Positions 8,391 to 15,752 of a DNA stretch of 27,060 nucleotides are shown here, in pieces; the stretch's first letter is position 1, and the number at the start of each line of letters is the position of its first letter. The position numbers were made by a program, and so were the translations under genes. The notes below the pieces were generated by a model. It was given only the letters and a program-made list of their open reading frames with translations, searched no databases and was not told the origin of the DNA. The stretch is from JAHEJX01 sp041605955 (GTDB taxonomy: Bacteria; Actinomycetota; Acidimicrobiia; Spongiisociales; UBA5794), in contig JBFIXI010000055.1 of NCBI GenBank assembly GCA_041605955.1, forward strand, positions 1 to 27,060, read 5' to 3'.

Positions 8391-8673
8391 TGAATCCAAA
8401 GTCCTCTCCAGAGCTCGGGGTTTTGCTGCGTCTAGTCCCCGAGACAAGAGAGCCGGGACTGAACCGCTCGTTGACCACATTAATGGCATTCCAGTGACTA
8501 CCAGACGTCCCTCGCGCAGCCGCTCATTCCGACGCGCTCACATCCGGAGAAAGGCGCCAGGGAATCGCCAGATTGGAGGCAGCGCGGCGAACGGGACCGA
8601 TGCTCTCAGTCGAGGCCGCCTACCTGCGCAACCAGCCGGGATATGGGCTCGCGCCTTGTGCGAGACTGGTTGC
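8391..8673. other. Divergent intergenic region between the glycan operon and the lipoprotein pair
   Basis: About 283 bp carries no gene I can support. The open frames through it (to 8489 on the minus strand and from 8191 on the plus strand) lack protein-like composition here. It should contain promoters for both directions. The best plus-strand candidate is TTGACC at 8471-8476 with TGACTA at 8495-8500 (18-base spacing). The -10 match is poor, so this is only a suggestion. Confidence 0.4.
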
Positions 8674-9468
8674 ATGGCGGCTCGCTTCGAAGGGCGCAAA
8701 CTTGCAGTAGCTGCGGCGCTGGCGGTGCTCGCCACTGCCTGCGGCGGCGGCGCCACCACCTCGGAAGCGCCGCTCGACTTCTCGGCGATTGCAGTCGGCG
8801 AGGCGGTGATGACGCCCGCCGCATCCGGACGAACGGCCACCCTGACGGTTGAGACTTCCATCGATGCCGTGTGCGCGGTGGCTTTCGGGGAGACCGAGGC
8901 GCTCGGTAATCTCGCCACGGACCAGGACATGGGCGGGGTAGGTCACGACGATCACTCCGCGGTGCTCACCGGGTTGACGCCTGACACGGAGTACTTCTAT
9001 CGGCTCCAAGGTGTTGGGTCTGACGGTCGGCTGTACCAGAGCGACCTGATGACGTTCCGCACGCCCCCGGGTGATGCTGCCCCCACCGAAGATGCGAACT
9101 TGGCGCGGGGAGCCATGATCGTCGACGTCAGCTCTGAATTCTCCGCCGCCTTCGCCGCCGTCAACGCAGTCGACGGTGACCCGGCGACCGAGTGGTCGTC
9201 GCGCGGGGACGGTGACGATGCCTACATCACCATTGATCTCGGTCGTCCCGTCGTGGTGACGGCGGTCGCCTTTGAAACCCGTTCGATGGCCGACGGGTCC
9301 GCCATCGCGGAGACGTTCACCGTGACGGTCGACGGTGTCACCTACGGACCCTTCGATGTCGGGCTGGCCCCGGTGGACTTCACTGCACAAACGATCAGAT
9401 TCGATGTAGCGACATCGACGGGCGGCAATACCGGTGCCCACGAGATCGCAGTGTTCTCTGACTCTTGA
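8674..9468 (+). CDS. Lipoprotein with FN3-like and F5/8 type C (discoidin)-like domains
   Basis: The product has 264 residues. The N-terminus is a lipoprotein signal peptide with lipobox LATAC, Cys 23 being the predicted lipidated residue, so the protein should sit on the outer face of the membrane. Residues about 35-125 look like a fibronectin type III / phosphatase-N-domain sandwich, with the signature LTGLTPDTEYFYRLQGVG and TFRTPP. Residues about 133-262 look like a discoidin (F5/8C) carbohydrate-binding domain: AAVNAVDGDPATEWSSRGDG, ITIDLGRPVVVTAVAF and the terminal EIAVFSDS. I placed the start at ATG 8674 because the signal peptide begins there, although the frame is open from 8191 and no clear ribosome binding site is seen. 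The next lipoprotein gene starts 12 bp after its stop. Confidence 0.82.
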   Translation: MAARFEGRKLAVAAALAVLATACGGGATTSEAPLDFSAIAVGEAVMTPAASGRTATLTVETSIDAVCAVAFGETEALGNLATDQDMGGVGHDDHSAVLTGLTPDTEYFYRLQGVGSDGRLYQSDLMTFRTPPGDAAPTEDANLARGAMIVDVSSEFSAAFAAVNAVDGDPATEWSSRGDGDDAYITIDLGRPVVVTAVAFETRSMADGSAIAETFTVTVDGVTYGPFDVGLAPVDFTAQTIRFDVATSTGGNTGAHEIAVFSDS

Positions 9469-9480
9469 GGGGCGGGAGGG

Positions 9481-10599
9481 ATGCGATCCGATCAGCGTGG
9501 ACCCGTGGCACTCAGCTGGATCCTCGTCGCCCTCTCAGTTGTGGCGGCGACGTTGGCTGCATGCGACGGCGCCGGTAGTGGCTCCACAACCTCCGTTACG
9601 TCCACGACCGCTGCTTCGACCGGCACTGCTCCCACAACTACGGAACCCGCCCCGACCACTCGGTCGCCGACCGACGAGGCAGCCACGACCACCTCGACTG
9701 CGGTGCCGTCGCCGGCAACCTCCAGCTATGCCGTCGTCGCTGAGGAGCGGGCCCGCCGCCTGACCGCGATCGGCCCGCGCACTCAATGCGACTCCGACCC
9801 GTGCACGCTCGAGCCGACGCTGATGGTGGAGCTAGGGGAGCGTCCCCACAATTTGGCGGCAGTCGGTTCGGTGGTGTTCGCCACGCATCCCGGCGCCGGC
9901 GCCATGTCGCGAGTCGACTTCGCCACCGGAGAGGTGATCACGGTGGCGGTAGGCGTCGAGCCGCACGACGTGAAGTACGACCCCGTTGGGGATGTGCTCT
10001 ATGTGGCCGATGAGGCGGGGCGCCGGTTGCTCACCGTTGCGCCGGCAACTCTGGAGATAGTGGAGTCGCTCGATCTCCCCGGGGAACCACACGACCTCAG
10101 TGTGGGTAACGACGGAGTCTGGATAACGATGATCGGTCGCGACGAACTGGCTCGGGTGAACGGCGGCGTCATCGACCTGTTTCCCACCGGCCGGTCGCCG
10201 CACGACCTCATCGTCGATAGCGAGGGCCGCGTCTGGTTCTCCAACTGGGGATCCGACGAGCTCAACATCTTCGATCCTGCCACCGGCGACACTGCGGTGG
10301 CTCCGGCTGGAGTCATCGAGCCTCATCATTTCGCAATCGGCCCGGACGGGAGCGTATGGGTGACCGACAACGGTGGGAACACGGTGACCGGGTTCATCGG
10401 TGGCGAGGTCGCAGCCGTCGTGGTCGGCCCGGTGCCGCATCACGTTGCCTTCATCGACGACATCGCAGTAGTGGCGGTCAGCGGTAGCGGCCAAGCCGTC
10501 TTCGTGTTGGATGGCAGGGTCGTGGCGCGCGCCACGCTCACTGAGGGGCTCCACGGGGTCGCCGTGATCGAGACCGCGGTCCTGGCGGCGAACAACTGA
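9481..10599 (+). CDS. Lipoprotein with seven-bladed (Vgb/YVTN/NHL-like) beta-propeller
   Basis: The product has 372 residues. The signal peptide ends in the lipobox TLAAC (Cys 28). A Thr/Ser-rich linker of about 50 residues follows, then a Cys pair (CDSDPC, 103-108) and a propeller from about residue 112 to the end. Seven repeats each start with a His-containing turn: PHN at 122, PHD at 161, PHD at 203, PHD at 240, PHH at 281, PHH at 319 and LHG at 357. They are spaced 37-42 residues and are each followed by a strand, as in virginiamycin-B-lyase-like propellers. A role in ligand binding outside the cell is likely, and enzymatic activity is unproven. It is probably co-transcribed with the preceding discoidin-domain lipoprotein. 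Confidence 0.82.
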   Translation: MRSDQRGPVALSWILVALSVVAATLAACDGAGSGSTTSVTSTTAASTGTAPTTTEPAPTTRSPTDEAATTTSTAVPSPATSSYAVVAEERARRLTAIGPRTQCDSDPCTLEPTLMVELGERPHNLAAVGSVVFATHPGAGAMSRVDFATGEVITVAVGVEPHDVKYDPVGDVLYVADEAGRRLLTVAPATLEIVESLDLPGEPHDLSVGNDGVWITMIGRDELARVNGGVIDLFPTGRSPHDLIVDSEGRVWFSNWGSDELNIFDPATGDTAVAPAGVIEPHHFAIGPDGSVWVTDNGGNTVTGFIGGEVAAVVVGPVPHHVAFIDDIAVVAVSGSGQAVFVLDGRVVARATLTEGLHGVAVIETAVLAANN

Positions 10600-10654
10600 A
10601 CCGCCGAGTGGCCACTCCCCGCCATGCCATGGCTCGCGCCGGCGAGCTTGGTGG

Positions 10655-10996
10655 CTATCCGGTCCGTGAGATCGCCGAGCCGATGTCGCAGTGCGCGCAG
10701 ACCCAGATCGAATTGAGCAGCTGTTTGCGGGCACCGCAGTCACCACAACGTGATCGCCAAGCCGAGGGGTCGGCGAGCGGCGGGACGGAGCGACGACGGA
10801 AGCGTGGACGGCGGCGAGTGATCGGAACGCCGCGGGGGTTGGTTGCCCGCGCGATGGCGATTCCCAGCGTGATCGGTCCCAGAAATGCCCCGGTCATGAT
10901 GAGAGCGGCGCCCGGAAGGGCCCCGATCGCTATCCCGGCACCGACGGCGAGCAGCGCAACAGTCAGCCCAGCAATAGCAATGAGCAATGAACGCAT
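10655..10996 (-). CDS. Small membrane protein with C-terminal zinc-ribbon-like motif
   Basis: The 113-residue protein has two hydrophobic helices (about residues 3-24 and 28-50) and a very basic stretch (RRRPRFRRRS, about 61-70). A C-terminal RCGDCGARK...WVCAHCD motif gives CxxC-x12-CxxC (Cys 84, 87, 100, 103), as in a small zinc ribbon. The basic segment suggests that the ribbon faces the cytoplasm. Upstream of the ATG (10996) the minus strand reads GAGATGAAG, a modest ribosome binding site. No family name is recognised. It is transcribed away from the S58 peptidase gene and converges on the propeller lipoprotein. Confidence 0.65.
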   Translation of the reverse strand: MRSLLIAIAGLTVALLAVGAGIAIGALPGAALIMTGAFLGPITLGIAIARATNPRGVPITRRRPRFRRRSVPPLADPSAWRSRCGDCGARKQLLNSIWVCAHCDIGSAISRTG

Positions 10997-11083
10997 GGCT
11001 TCATCTCATTCGCCGTGCGTCCAACATACACCAAGGAGCTGGGGCAATGCCAGTGGCCGAGACGGCAGAGCTGCCAGTCCTGA

Positions 11084-11114
11084 CGAGATCGGCCCGGCGA
11101 GATCGGACCCGATC
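11084..11114. promoter_or_regulatory. Possible operator: repeated CGAGATCGG plus inverted GATCGG
   Basis: CGAGATCGG occurs at 11084-11092 and again at 11098-11106. The second copy forms a perfect inverted repeat GATCGG-AC-CCGATC (11101-11114). The cluster is about 55-80 bp upstream of the S58 peptidase start, in the divergent region between two genes. That is a plausible place for a repressor or activator site. No regulator is assigned. Confidence 0.35.
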
Positions 11115-11166
11115 AGATCCACCCCGCCGAGATTGAGGCGGTAGTTTCCGCACCGAGGAGGAACCA

Positions 11167-12228
11167 ATGTCACGACGCTTGCGAGATCTCGGGGTGACCA
11201 TCGGCGAGCTGCCGCCCGGACCGCACAATGCCATCACCGATGTACCCGATGTCTACGTCGGGCATGCCACCTTGATGAGCGACGACCCGGTAGTGGTTCG
11301 CAGCGGCGTCACCATGATTGTGCCTCGAGCCGGAGAGATCTGGACCGATTACGCGTTCGCCGCCTGGCACAACTTCAGCGGTAACGGCGAAATGACGGGC
11401 TTGCCGTGGATCGAGGAATCCGGTCTGCTCGGTTCGCCAATTGGGATCACGAACACCTATCAGGTAGGCATGGTGCGAGACTTCCTGGTGAAAGCGGCCG
11501 CGGAGAAGGGCGTCGACAAAGCCTTTCATCTCCCGGTGGTGGCCGAGACCTACGACGGATGGCTCAACACCATCGAGGCGTTCCCGCTGAGCGAGGACGA
11601 CGCCCGGCACGCGCTGGATGAGGCCGGCCCGGGACCGGTCGCCGAAGGCGCCGTCGGGGGTGGCACCGGCATGATCTGCCACGAATTCAAAGGCGGCATC
11701 GGCACGGCCTCCCGTCTGATCGACACTCCGTCAGGGACCTTTACCGTCGGCGTCTTGGTCCAAGCCAACTATGGATCGCGTCGCGACCTCCGCATCGACG
11801 GGGTCCCGGTGGGGACGCTCATCGATTACGACGAAGTGCCGTCGCCGCGGGGGGCGCTGCCCGGCGGCGGCTCGATCATCGTGGTGGTGGCGACCAACGC
11901 CCCGTTGCTGCCGGTGCAGTGCGGCCGCCTCGCCAAGCGCTGCGCGGTGGGCCTCGGCCGAGTCGGCGGCTACGGGCACAACGGCAGCGGCGACATCTTC
12001 TTGGCGTTTGCGACCGGAAACCACGTCCCGGAAACCGACCGCGTGCTTCCGCTCGAGATGGTGCCTCCCGGTCATATGGATCCACTGTTTCACGGCGTCG
12101 CAGATGCCACGGAAGAGGCGATCCTCAACGCGCTGTGTGCTGCCGAGACCACGACGGGCCGTGACGGGCGGGTAGCTGCTGCGTTGCCGCTCGACCGGGT
12201 GGAGGCGCTGATGACGAGGCGGGGGTAA
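11167..12228 (+). CDS. S58-family (DmpA-type) aminopeptidase, P1 peptidase family
   Basis: The 353-residue protein matches the DmpA / L-aminopeptidase-D-esterase fold over its whole length. The sequence opens with MSRRLRDLGVTIGELPPGPH and NAITDVPDVYVGHAT, typical of the family. GGGTGMICHEFKGGIGTASR precedes the processing region. LPGGGSIIVVVATNAPLLPV contains the predicted self-cleavage site Gly235-Ser236, and by analogy to DmpA the new N-terminal Ser of the small subunit is the nucleophile. These enzymes remove N-terminal residues from peptides or hydrolyse amides and esters, and the substrate range varies. The ribosome binding site GAGGAGG at 11156-11162 supports the start. No signal peptide is seen, so it should be cytoplasmic. 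It converges on the regulator gene 28 bp downstream. Confidence 0.92.
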   Translation: MSRRLRDLGVTIGELPPGPHNAITDVPDVYVGHATLMSDDPVVVRSGVTMIVPRAGEIWTDYAFAAWHNFSGNGEMTGLPWIEESGLLGSPIGITNTYQVGMVRDFLVKAAAEKGVDKAFHLPVVAETYDGWLNTIEAFPLSEDDARHALDEAGPGPVAEGAVGGGTGMICHEFKGGIGTASRLIDTPSGTFTVGVLVQANYGSRRDLRIDGVPVGTLIDYDEVPSPRGALPGGGSIIVVVATNAPLLPVQCGRLAKRCAVGLGRVGGYGHNGSGDIFLAFATGNHVPETDRVLPLEMVPPGHMDPLFHGVADATEEAILNALCAAETTTGRDGRVAAALPLDRVEALMTRRG

Positions 12229-12255
12229 CCGTATCCCGCGCTGTGTGGGTGATCA

Positions 12256-12894
12256 TCACAGCAGCGAGACGGGGCGGTGGTGGGGCTCGTCGCCGGTCTC
12301 CAGCAGGCCCAACCGCTCCGCCTCACGGACGGCGGCGTCCCGGTTTGGCACGCCCAACTTCTCGTAGAGGTCGTGCAGTCTGCGGAACATGGAACGCTCT
12401 GAGTAGCCGGCCTCATCGGCCAGCTCTACCACCGTCTGGCCTCGAGACAGCGCGCGCAACCAGTCGGCTTCCATAGAGTCGATCGGGGGACCGTGGCCGC
12501 CGTATCGCCGCGGCGTCAGCGCGCGCACCACTTCTGTTGGCAGCAGCGATAGGCGATTGACGGCGGCCGCAATCACCGCAGCGATGTCCTCGGGATCGGC
12601 AGCCCAGTCGATGGCGGCGACTGCGCCGTGGCCGATGGCGTGGGCGAACTGCTGGGCGCTCGGCTCGGGCAGCAGTGCCACCACGGACGCACCGGCGCCG
12701 CTGGCGGCTTCCACCAGATCGCATGCCGCCGCGTCCATCAGCGTGATCACTGCGACTCGATCACCACCAGATTGCGACCACGCGATCACGTCGGCCGGAT
12801 GATCGACTGTGAAGCCGGCCCGAGTGCAGGCCGGCTCGAGCCCGCGCTGAAAGGCGACTGCCCGCTCAGTTATGGCCACCCGAACCCTGCCCAT
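12256..12894 (-). CDS. LuxR-type response-regulator-like protein with degenerate receiver
   Basis: The protein has about 212 residues with a receiver-like N-terminus (about 1-115) and a C-terminal LuxR-type helix-turn-helix: ALSRGQTVVELADEAGYSER followed by MFRRLHDLYEKLGVPNRDAA. The receiver has beta strands such as VRVAITER and RVAVITL, but a phosphorylatable Asp at the end of strand 3 is not visible (Thr instead). The conserved Lys of strand 5 is also missing (AIDWAADPEDI). It is therefore probably not controlled by classical phosphorylation. I set the start at ATG 12894 because residues upstream of MGRVRVAITE are not receiver-like, though the frame is open to 13050. There is no clear ribosome binding site, so a leaderless start is possible. 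No histidine kinase gene is nearby. Confidence 0.75.
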   Translation of the reverse strand: MGRVRVAITERAVAFQRGLEPACTRAGFTVDHPADVIAWSQSGGDRVAVITLMDAAACDLVEAASGAGASVVALLPEPSAQQFAHAIGHGAVAAIDWAADPEDIAAVIAAAVNRLSLLPTEVVRALTPRRYGGHGPPIDSMEADWLRALSRGQTVVELADEAGYSERSMFRRLHDLYEKLGVPNRDAAVREAERLGLLETGDEPHHRPVSLL

Positions 12895-13031
12895 TTGCGC
12901 GGAAGCGTACCCACCTGTGCCCGACAATGAGGTGCCGTTTCGCAAATGGCACGAGTGCGCCAGCGCTTGACGCAGACAGGCAGGCGAGTGCCCATGCAGC
13001 ATGAGGCCGCACGAGTCTCGAAAGGAAAGAG

Positions 13032-13154
13032 ATGGCGCAGAAGAAATCACCGCAGAAGTCCCGGACTGCTACGAAATCCGGCATGGGCGCAGCCAAGCCT
13101 GCAGCCAAGTCCACACCGAAGGGCACTGGCGCAGCCAAGCCTGCCAAGCGCTAG
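13032..13154 (+). CDS. 40-residue Lys/Ala/Pro-rich basic protein
   Basis: A 40-codon gene starts at ATG 13032 behind a good ribosome binding site, AAAGGAAAG at 13021-13029. The product begins MAQKKSPQKSRTATKSG and ends in a tail with two GAAKPA units, each encoded by the same 17 bp (13086-13102 and 13128-13144). It has 12 Lys/Arg and no acidic residues, so it is strongly cationic and probably disordered, like the tails of bacterial H1-like nucleoid proteins. A near-perfect terminator follows 20 bp after the stop. The gene is divergent from the LuxR-type regulator. DNA or RNA binding is an inference from charge only. Confidence 0.7.
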   Translation: MAQKKSPQKSRTATKSGMGAAKPAAKSTPKGTGAAKPAKR

Positions 13155-13174
13155 CACCCGGCTTCGGGGGGAAG

Positions 13175-13206
13175 GAATGAGGGAGCCCACCAGGGCTCCC
13201 TCATTC
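13175..13206 (+). terminator. Perfect 14-bp stem-loop terminator after the small basic gene
   Basis: GAATGAGGGAGCCC (13175-13188) pairs with GGGCTCCCTCATTC (13193-13206) around an ACCA loop and is followed by TTT. It lies 20 bp after the TAG of the 40-codon gene and supports that gene being a real transcription unit. Confidence 0.8.
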
Positions 13207-13406
13207 TTTCCCTGCGACCTCGTCGACCTGGTAGCTTTTTCGCTAGGCGGCTTGTCACGCCTCACCTTCGCCCCGGTTCCCACGCAACTGGTTCGAGAAG
13301 GCAAAGGGGACCACGGAGTGCTCGACAGGGTTGGGAGCTACTGGCGTGTCCGCCTATGCCGCCAAGCGTGGGTTGTTGGGCGTGGCGACACGGGAAAGCA
13401 GTAGAG

Positions 13407-14060
13407 ATGACCCAACAAGAATCCTTCAAGCGGCGTATCCGGGCGCGCATGGCCAAGACGGGGGAGCGGTATCTGGCCGCCCGCCGCGCCCTGATCGAGA
13501 AGGCCGGAGGAGAGCGGCGCCGTCCATGGGTGTCCGAACCCGAGACCAGCGATGAAGCGGTGCGGGCCGCAACCGGCAGAGGCTGGGACGACTGGTGCGA
13601 CCTCATCGACGCCTGGCCGGGTCGTGCGGATGGCCACAGCGCAATCGCCGCCTATCTCCAGGATCATCTCGATGTCGACGGATGGTGGGCGCAGTCGGTC
13701 ACCGTCGGCTACGAGCGCATCACCGGACGGAGGCTGCCGCATCAGCGGCCCGACGGCACCTTCACGGCCGGTAAGTCGCGAACGATCGCGGTGAACGGTG
13801 ACGTGCTCCGCAAGATGCTGCTCGATGATCAGCTACGCGCCGACCTCTTCCCGGGCAAGCAGACAGAGCTACGGTCCAAGCCCACCTCGAAGGTACCGCG
13901 GGTGGCGATTGGCCCCGGCACTGCCCAGATCGCGATCGAACCCCGTCGCGACGGCAGGACGAAGGTAGTCATCAGCCACGAGCGGCTTCCCACCCTCGAC
14001 GACGTCGCCGAGTGGAGGTTCTACTGGTCCGAGTGGCTGGATGCCATCGACGAGAGCTGA
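13407..14060 (+). CDS. DUF4287-like protein with AHSA1/SRPBCC-like C-terminus
   Basis: The 217-residue protein opens with SFKRRIRARMAKTGERYLAA and RRALIEKAGG, then GRGWDDWCDLIDAW (about 58-70). The segment DGWWAQSVTVGYERITGRR (about 91-109) is the recognisable core of DUF4287-type proteins as I recall them. The last 45 residues (TKVVISHERLPTLDDVAEWR, then FYWSEWLDAI) resemble the end of an AHSA1/SRPBCC domain, whose middle part looks shortened here. ATG 13407 was chosen because upstream codons of the open frame (from 13356) look non-coding. The ribosome binding site is weak. It lies 66 bp before the hydratase gene on the same strand. The function is unknown; the AHSA1 end suggests small-molecule or protein binding. 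Confidence 0.72.
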   Translation: MTQQESFKRRIRARMAKTGERYLAARRALIEKAGGERRRPWVSEPETSDEAVRAATGRGWDDWCDLIDAWPGRADGHSAIAAYLQDHLDVDGWWAQSVTVGYERITGRRLPHQRPDGTFTAGKSRTIAVNGDVLRKMLLDDQLRADLFPGKQTELRSKPTSKVPRVAIGPGTAQIAIEPRRDGRTKVVISHERLPTLDDVAEWRFYWSEWLDAIDES

Positions 14061-14126
14061 CCCGGTTGGTGCCGGGGAAGCGCACTAGCGTGCGACGGAG
14101 GACGCAACGCTGGAGACGAACCTCCG

Positions 14127-14981
14127 ATGACACCCGTGGCGGCGACGAATGATCTGGCCGTGCTGCGACGGTGGGTGGGACGTGTCGAGACGGTCGACGA
14201 TCTGCTCGACCCGCAGTGGGCCCGGCTCATGCAGCAGACCCTGGACCGGCCGGCGACTCTCCAGGCAGGCGACGCCCTGCCGCCCTTGTGGCACTGGATC
14301 TACTTCCTCACTTCAGCCCGCATCAGCGAGCTGGGCCGGGACGGTCATGCCGCCAAGGGAGGCTTGCTGCCGCCGGTGGCGCTGCCGCGCCGGATGTGGG
14401 CCGGGGGGCGCCTCAGGTGGAATAGCCCATTGGTCCTTGGGGAGCGCGCCACCAAGACCACGACGGTGACCGGAGTCGAGATGAAAGCGGGGCGCAGCGG
14501 GCCGCTGTGCTTCGTGAGGCTGCAGCACGACATCGCCGTCGATGGCTCTCTGCGGATGACCGAGGAGCAAGACCTCGTCTTTCGCGAGGATCCCAAGCCG
14601 GATGACGTACCTCGCGCTGCGCCGCGGCCGCCGGGCGCGGCGGAGTGGGCTCGAACCGTCGTGACTTCCACCGTGCAGCTCTTCCGCTACTCGGCGCTCA
14701 CGTTCAACGGTCACCGCATCCATTACGACCGCACCTACGTCACGGAGGTCGAGGGATATCCGGGGCTGATAGTGCACGGGCCGCTGATCGCAACGCTGCT
14801 GGCCGACTTGGCCGTCGCCACCGCCGGCGGTGGTCTGCATAGCTTCTCATTCCGAGCCGAGGCGCCGCTGTTCGACACCTCCCCGTTCGATATCAAGGGA
14901 CGTTCGATTGACCAGGGAGCCGAGTTGTGGGCCGAGACGCCGGACGGAGCGTTGGCGATGGCGGCCGAGGCCACGTGGTAG
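14127..14981 (+). CDS. MaoC/HTD2-type hydratase (mesaconyl-C4-CoA hydratase-like, FAS1-like dehydratase)
   Basis: The 284-residue protein has two hot-dog-like halves. The N-terminal half carries LPPLWHWIYF (about 51-60) and GGLLPPVALPRRMWAGGRLR (about 78-97), typical of FAS1-like dehydratase domains. The C-terminal half has LFRYSALTFNGHRIHYDRTY (about 185-204), the hydratase motif with the presumed catalytic acidic/His pair, followed by GYPGLIVHGPL. Proteins of this type hydrate mesaconyl-C4-CoA or similar enoyl-CoA/ACP thioesters. No other gene of such a pathway is present here, so the substrate is left open. The start at ATG 14127 follows GGAG at a loose distance. Confidence 0.82.
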   Translation: MTPVAATNDLAVLRRWVGRVETVDDLLDPQWARLMQQTLDRPATLQAGDALPPLWHWIYFLTSARISELGRDGHAAKGGLLPPVALPRRMWAGGRLRWNSPLVLGERATKTTTVTGVEMKAGRSGPLCFVRLQHDIAVDGSLRMTEEQDLVFREDPKPDDVPRAAPRPPGAAEWARTVVTSTVQLFRYSALTFNGHRIHYDRTYVTEVEGYPGLIVHGPLIATLLADLAVATAGGGLHSFSFRAEAPLFDTSPFDIKGRSIDQGAELWAETPDGALAMAAEATW

Positions 14982-15002
14982 CCGGACCCATGCGAGGTCA
15001 GC

Positions 15003-15752
15003 TCATTCCCAGCGGAAGAAGCGAATCCCCAGCGCGGCGCTGAGCACCCCGATCCCGGCAAAGATCAGCCAGGACAGACCTGCGTCGAGACCGAGCCACG
15101 CCCCCTGCATCATGATCACGGCGTGCCACAACGGGGTCAGCTCGGCGATGGTGCTCATTCCGCCGGTGAGCACTTCGGGAGGCGGACCCGCCCCGCCGAG
15201 GAACAACATGATGAACCAGACAAGCAATCCAACGGCTTGCGCAGCACGCGCCGTAGGCAGGACCGCGCCGAGAAAGATCCCGAAGGCGGCGAAGCCGAGG
15301 ACGAGCACGACGAGCACGCCGGCCACGGTCAGATAGGACACGGGTGCCGAGAACTCGTACACGGGGGTGGCGGCAAGCAGCAGGATTACCGAGCTGACCA
15401 GGGAGAGCACCAGCGCCACGGCCACCTGGGCGCCGCCCACCTCCCACGCCGGAATCGCCGAGGCGTGGAACCGCTTCAACACCCCTTGCTCGCGGTTGCC
15501 CGCCAAATGGGCCGGGATGCTGATCACGCAGACCGAGGCCACTACGAGTGCCAGATACGCCGGCACGTAATAGCTCATCGCGCCGACTCCCCGGAAGGCG
15601 ACCTCACCGTCGGGCTCGCTCGGCTGGTCGCCGAACACGCCACCGAGCACGAACAGGATGATCAGCGGCAGCAGGAGCGAGAAGACCACGGTCATCGGCT
15701 CGCGCAAGAACAGCTTCAATTCGACCCACGCCAGCTGGAGACGCCCCACCAT
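15003..15752 (-). CDS. ABC-2 type transporter permease (second exporter)
   Basis: The 249-residue protein has about six transmembrane helices. It begins VGRLQLAWVELKLFLREPMT, followed by the hydrophobic VVFSLLLPLIILFVLGGVFG, the standard first helix of ABC-2 permeases of the daunorubicin-resistance type. The segment GNREQGVLKRFHASAIP is the cytoplasmic coupling motif of the family. VGLLVWFIMLFLGGAGPP and a terminal helix ending IRFFRWE complete it. The ATG at 15752 shares a base with the TGA of the ATPase gene (TGATG), so translation is coupled. With the ATPase it should form an exporter of a lipid, drug or polymer. The substrate is unknown. Confidence 0.9.
   Translation of the reverse strand: MVGRLQLAWVELKLFLREPMTVVFSLLLPLIILFVLGGVFGDQPSEPDGEVAFRGVGAMSYYVPAYLALVVASVCVISIPAHLAGNREQGVLKRFHASAIPAWEVGGAQVAVALVLSLVSSVILLLAATPVYEFSAPVSYLTVAGVLVVLVLGFAAFGIFLGAVLPTARAAQAVGLLVWFIMLFLGGAGPPPEVLTGGMSTIAELTPLWHAVIMMQGAWLGLDAGLSWLIFAGIGVLSAALGIRFFRWE

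Noticed and set aside
8191..8673. Upstream extension of the discoidin-like lipoprotein frame
   Set aside because: The signal peptide begins at ATG 8674, and the upstream codons overlap the antisense GT4 gene and look non-coding.
10606..10617. 12-bp perfect palindrome GAGTGGCCACTC after the propeller lipoprotein
   Set aside because: With no loop it cannot form a normal terminator hairpin, and such short palindromes are expected by chance.
11064..11075. GGCAGAGCTGCC palindrome in the peptidase upstream region
   Set aside because: The arms are only 5 bp with a 2-base spacer, too weak to call an operator on its own.
12966..12995. TTGACG as a possible -35 before the small basic gene
   Set aside because: No acceptable -10 hexamer at 16-18 bp spacing.
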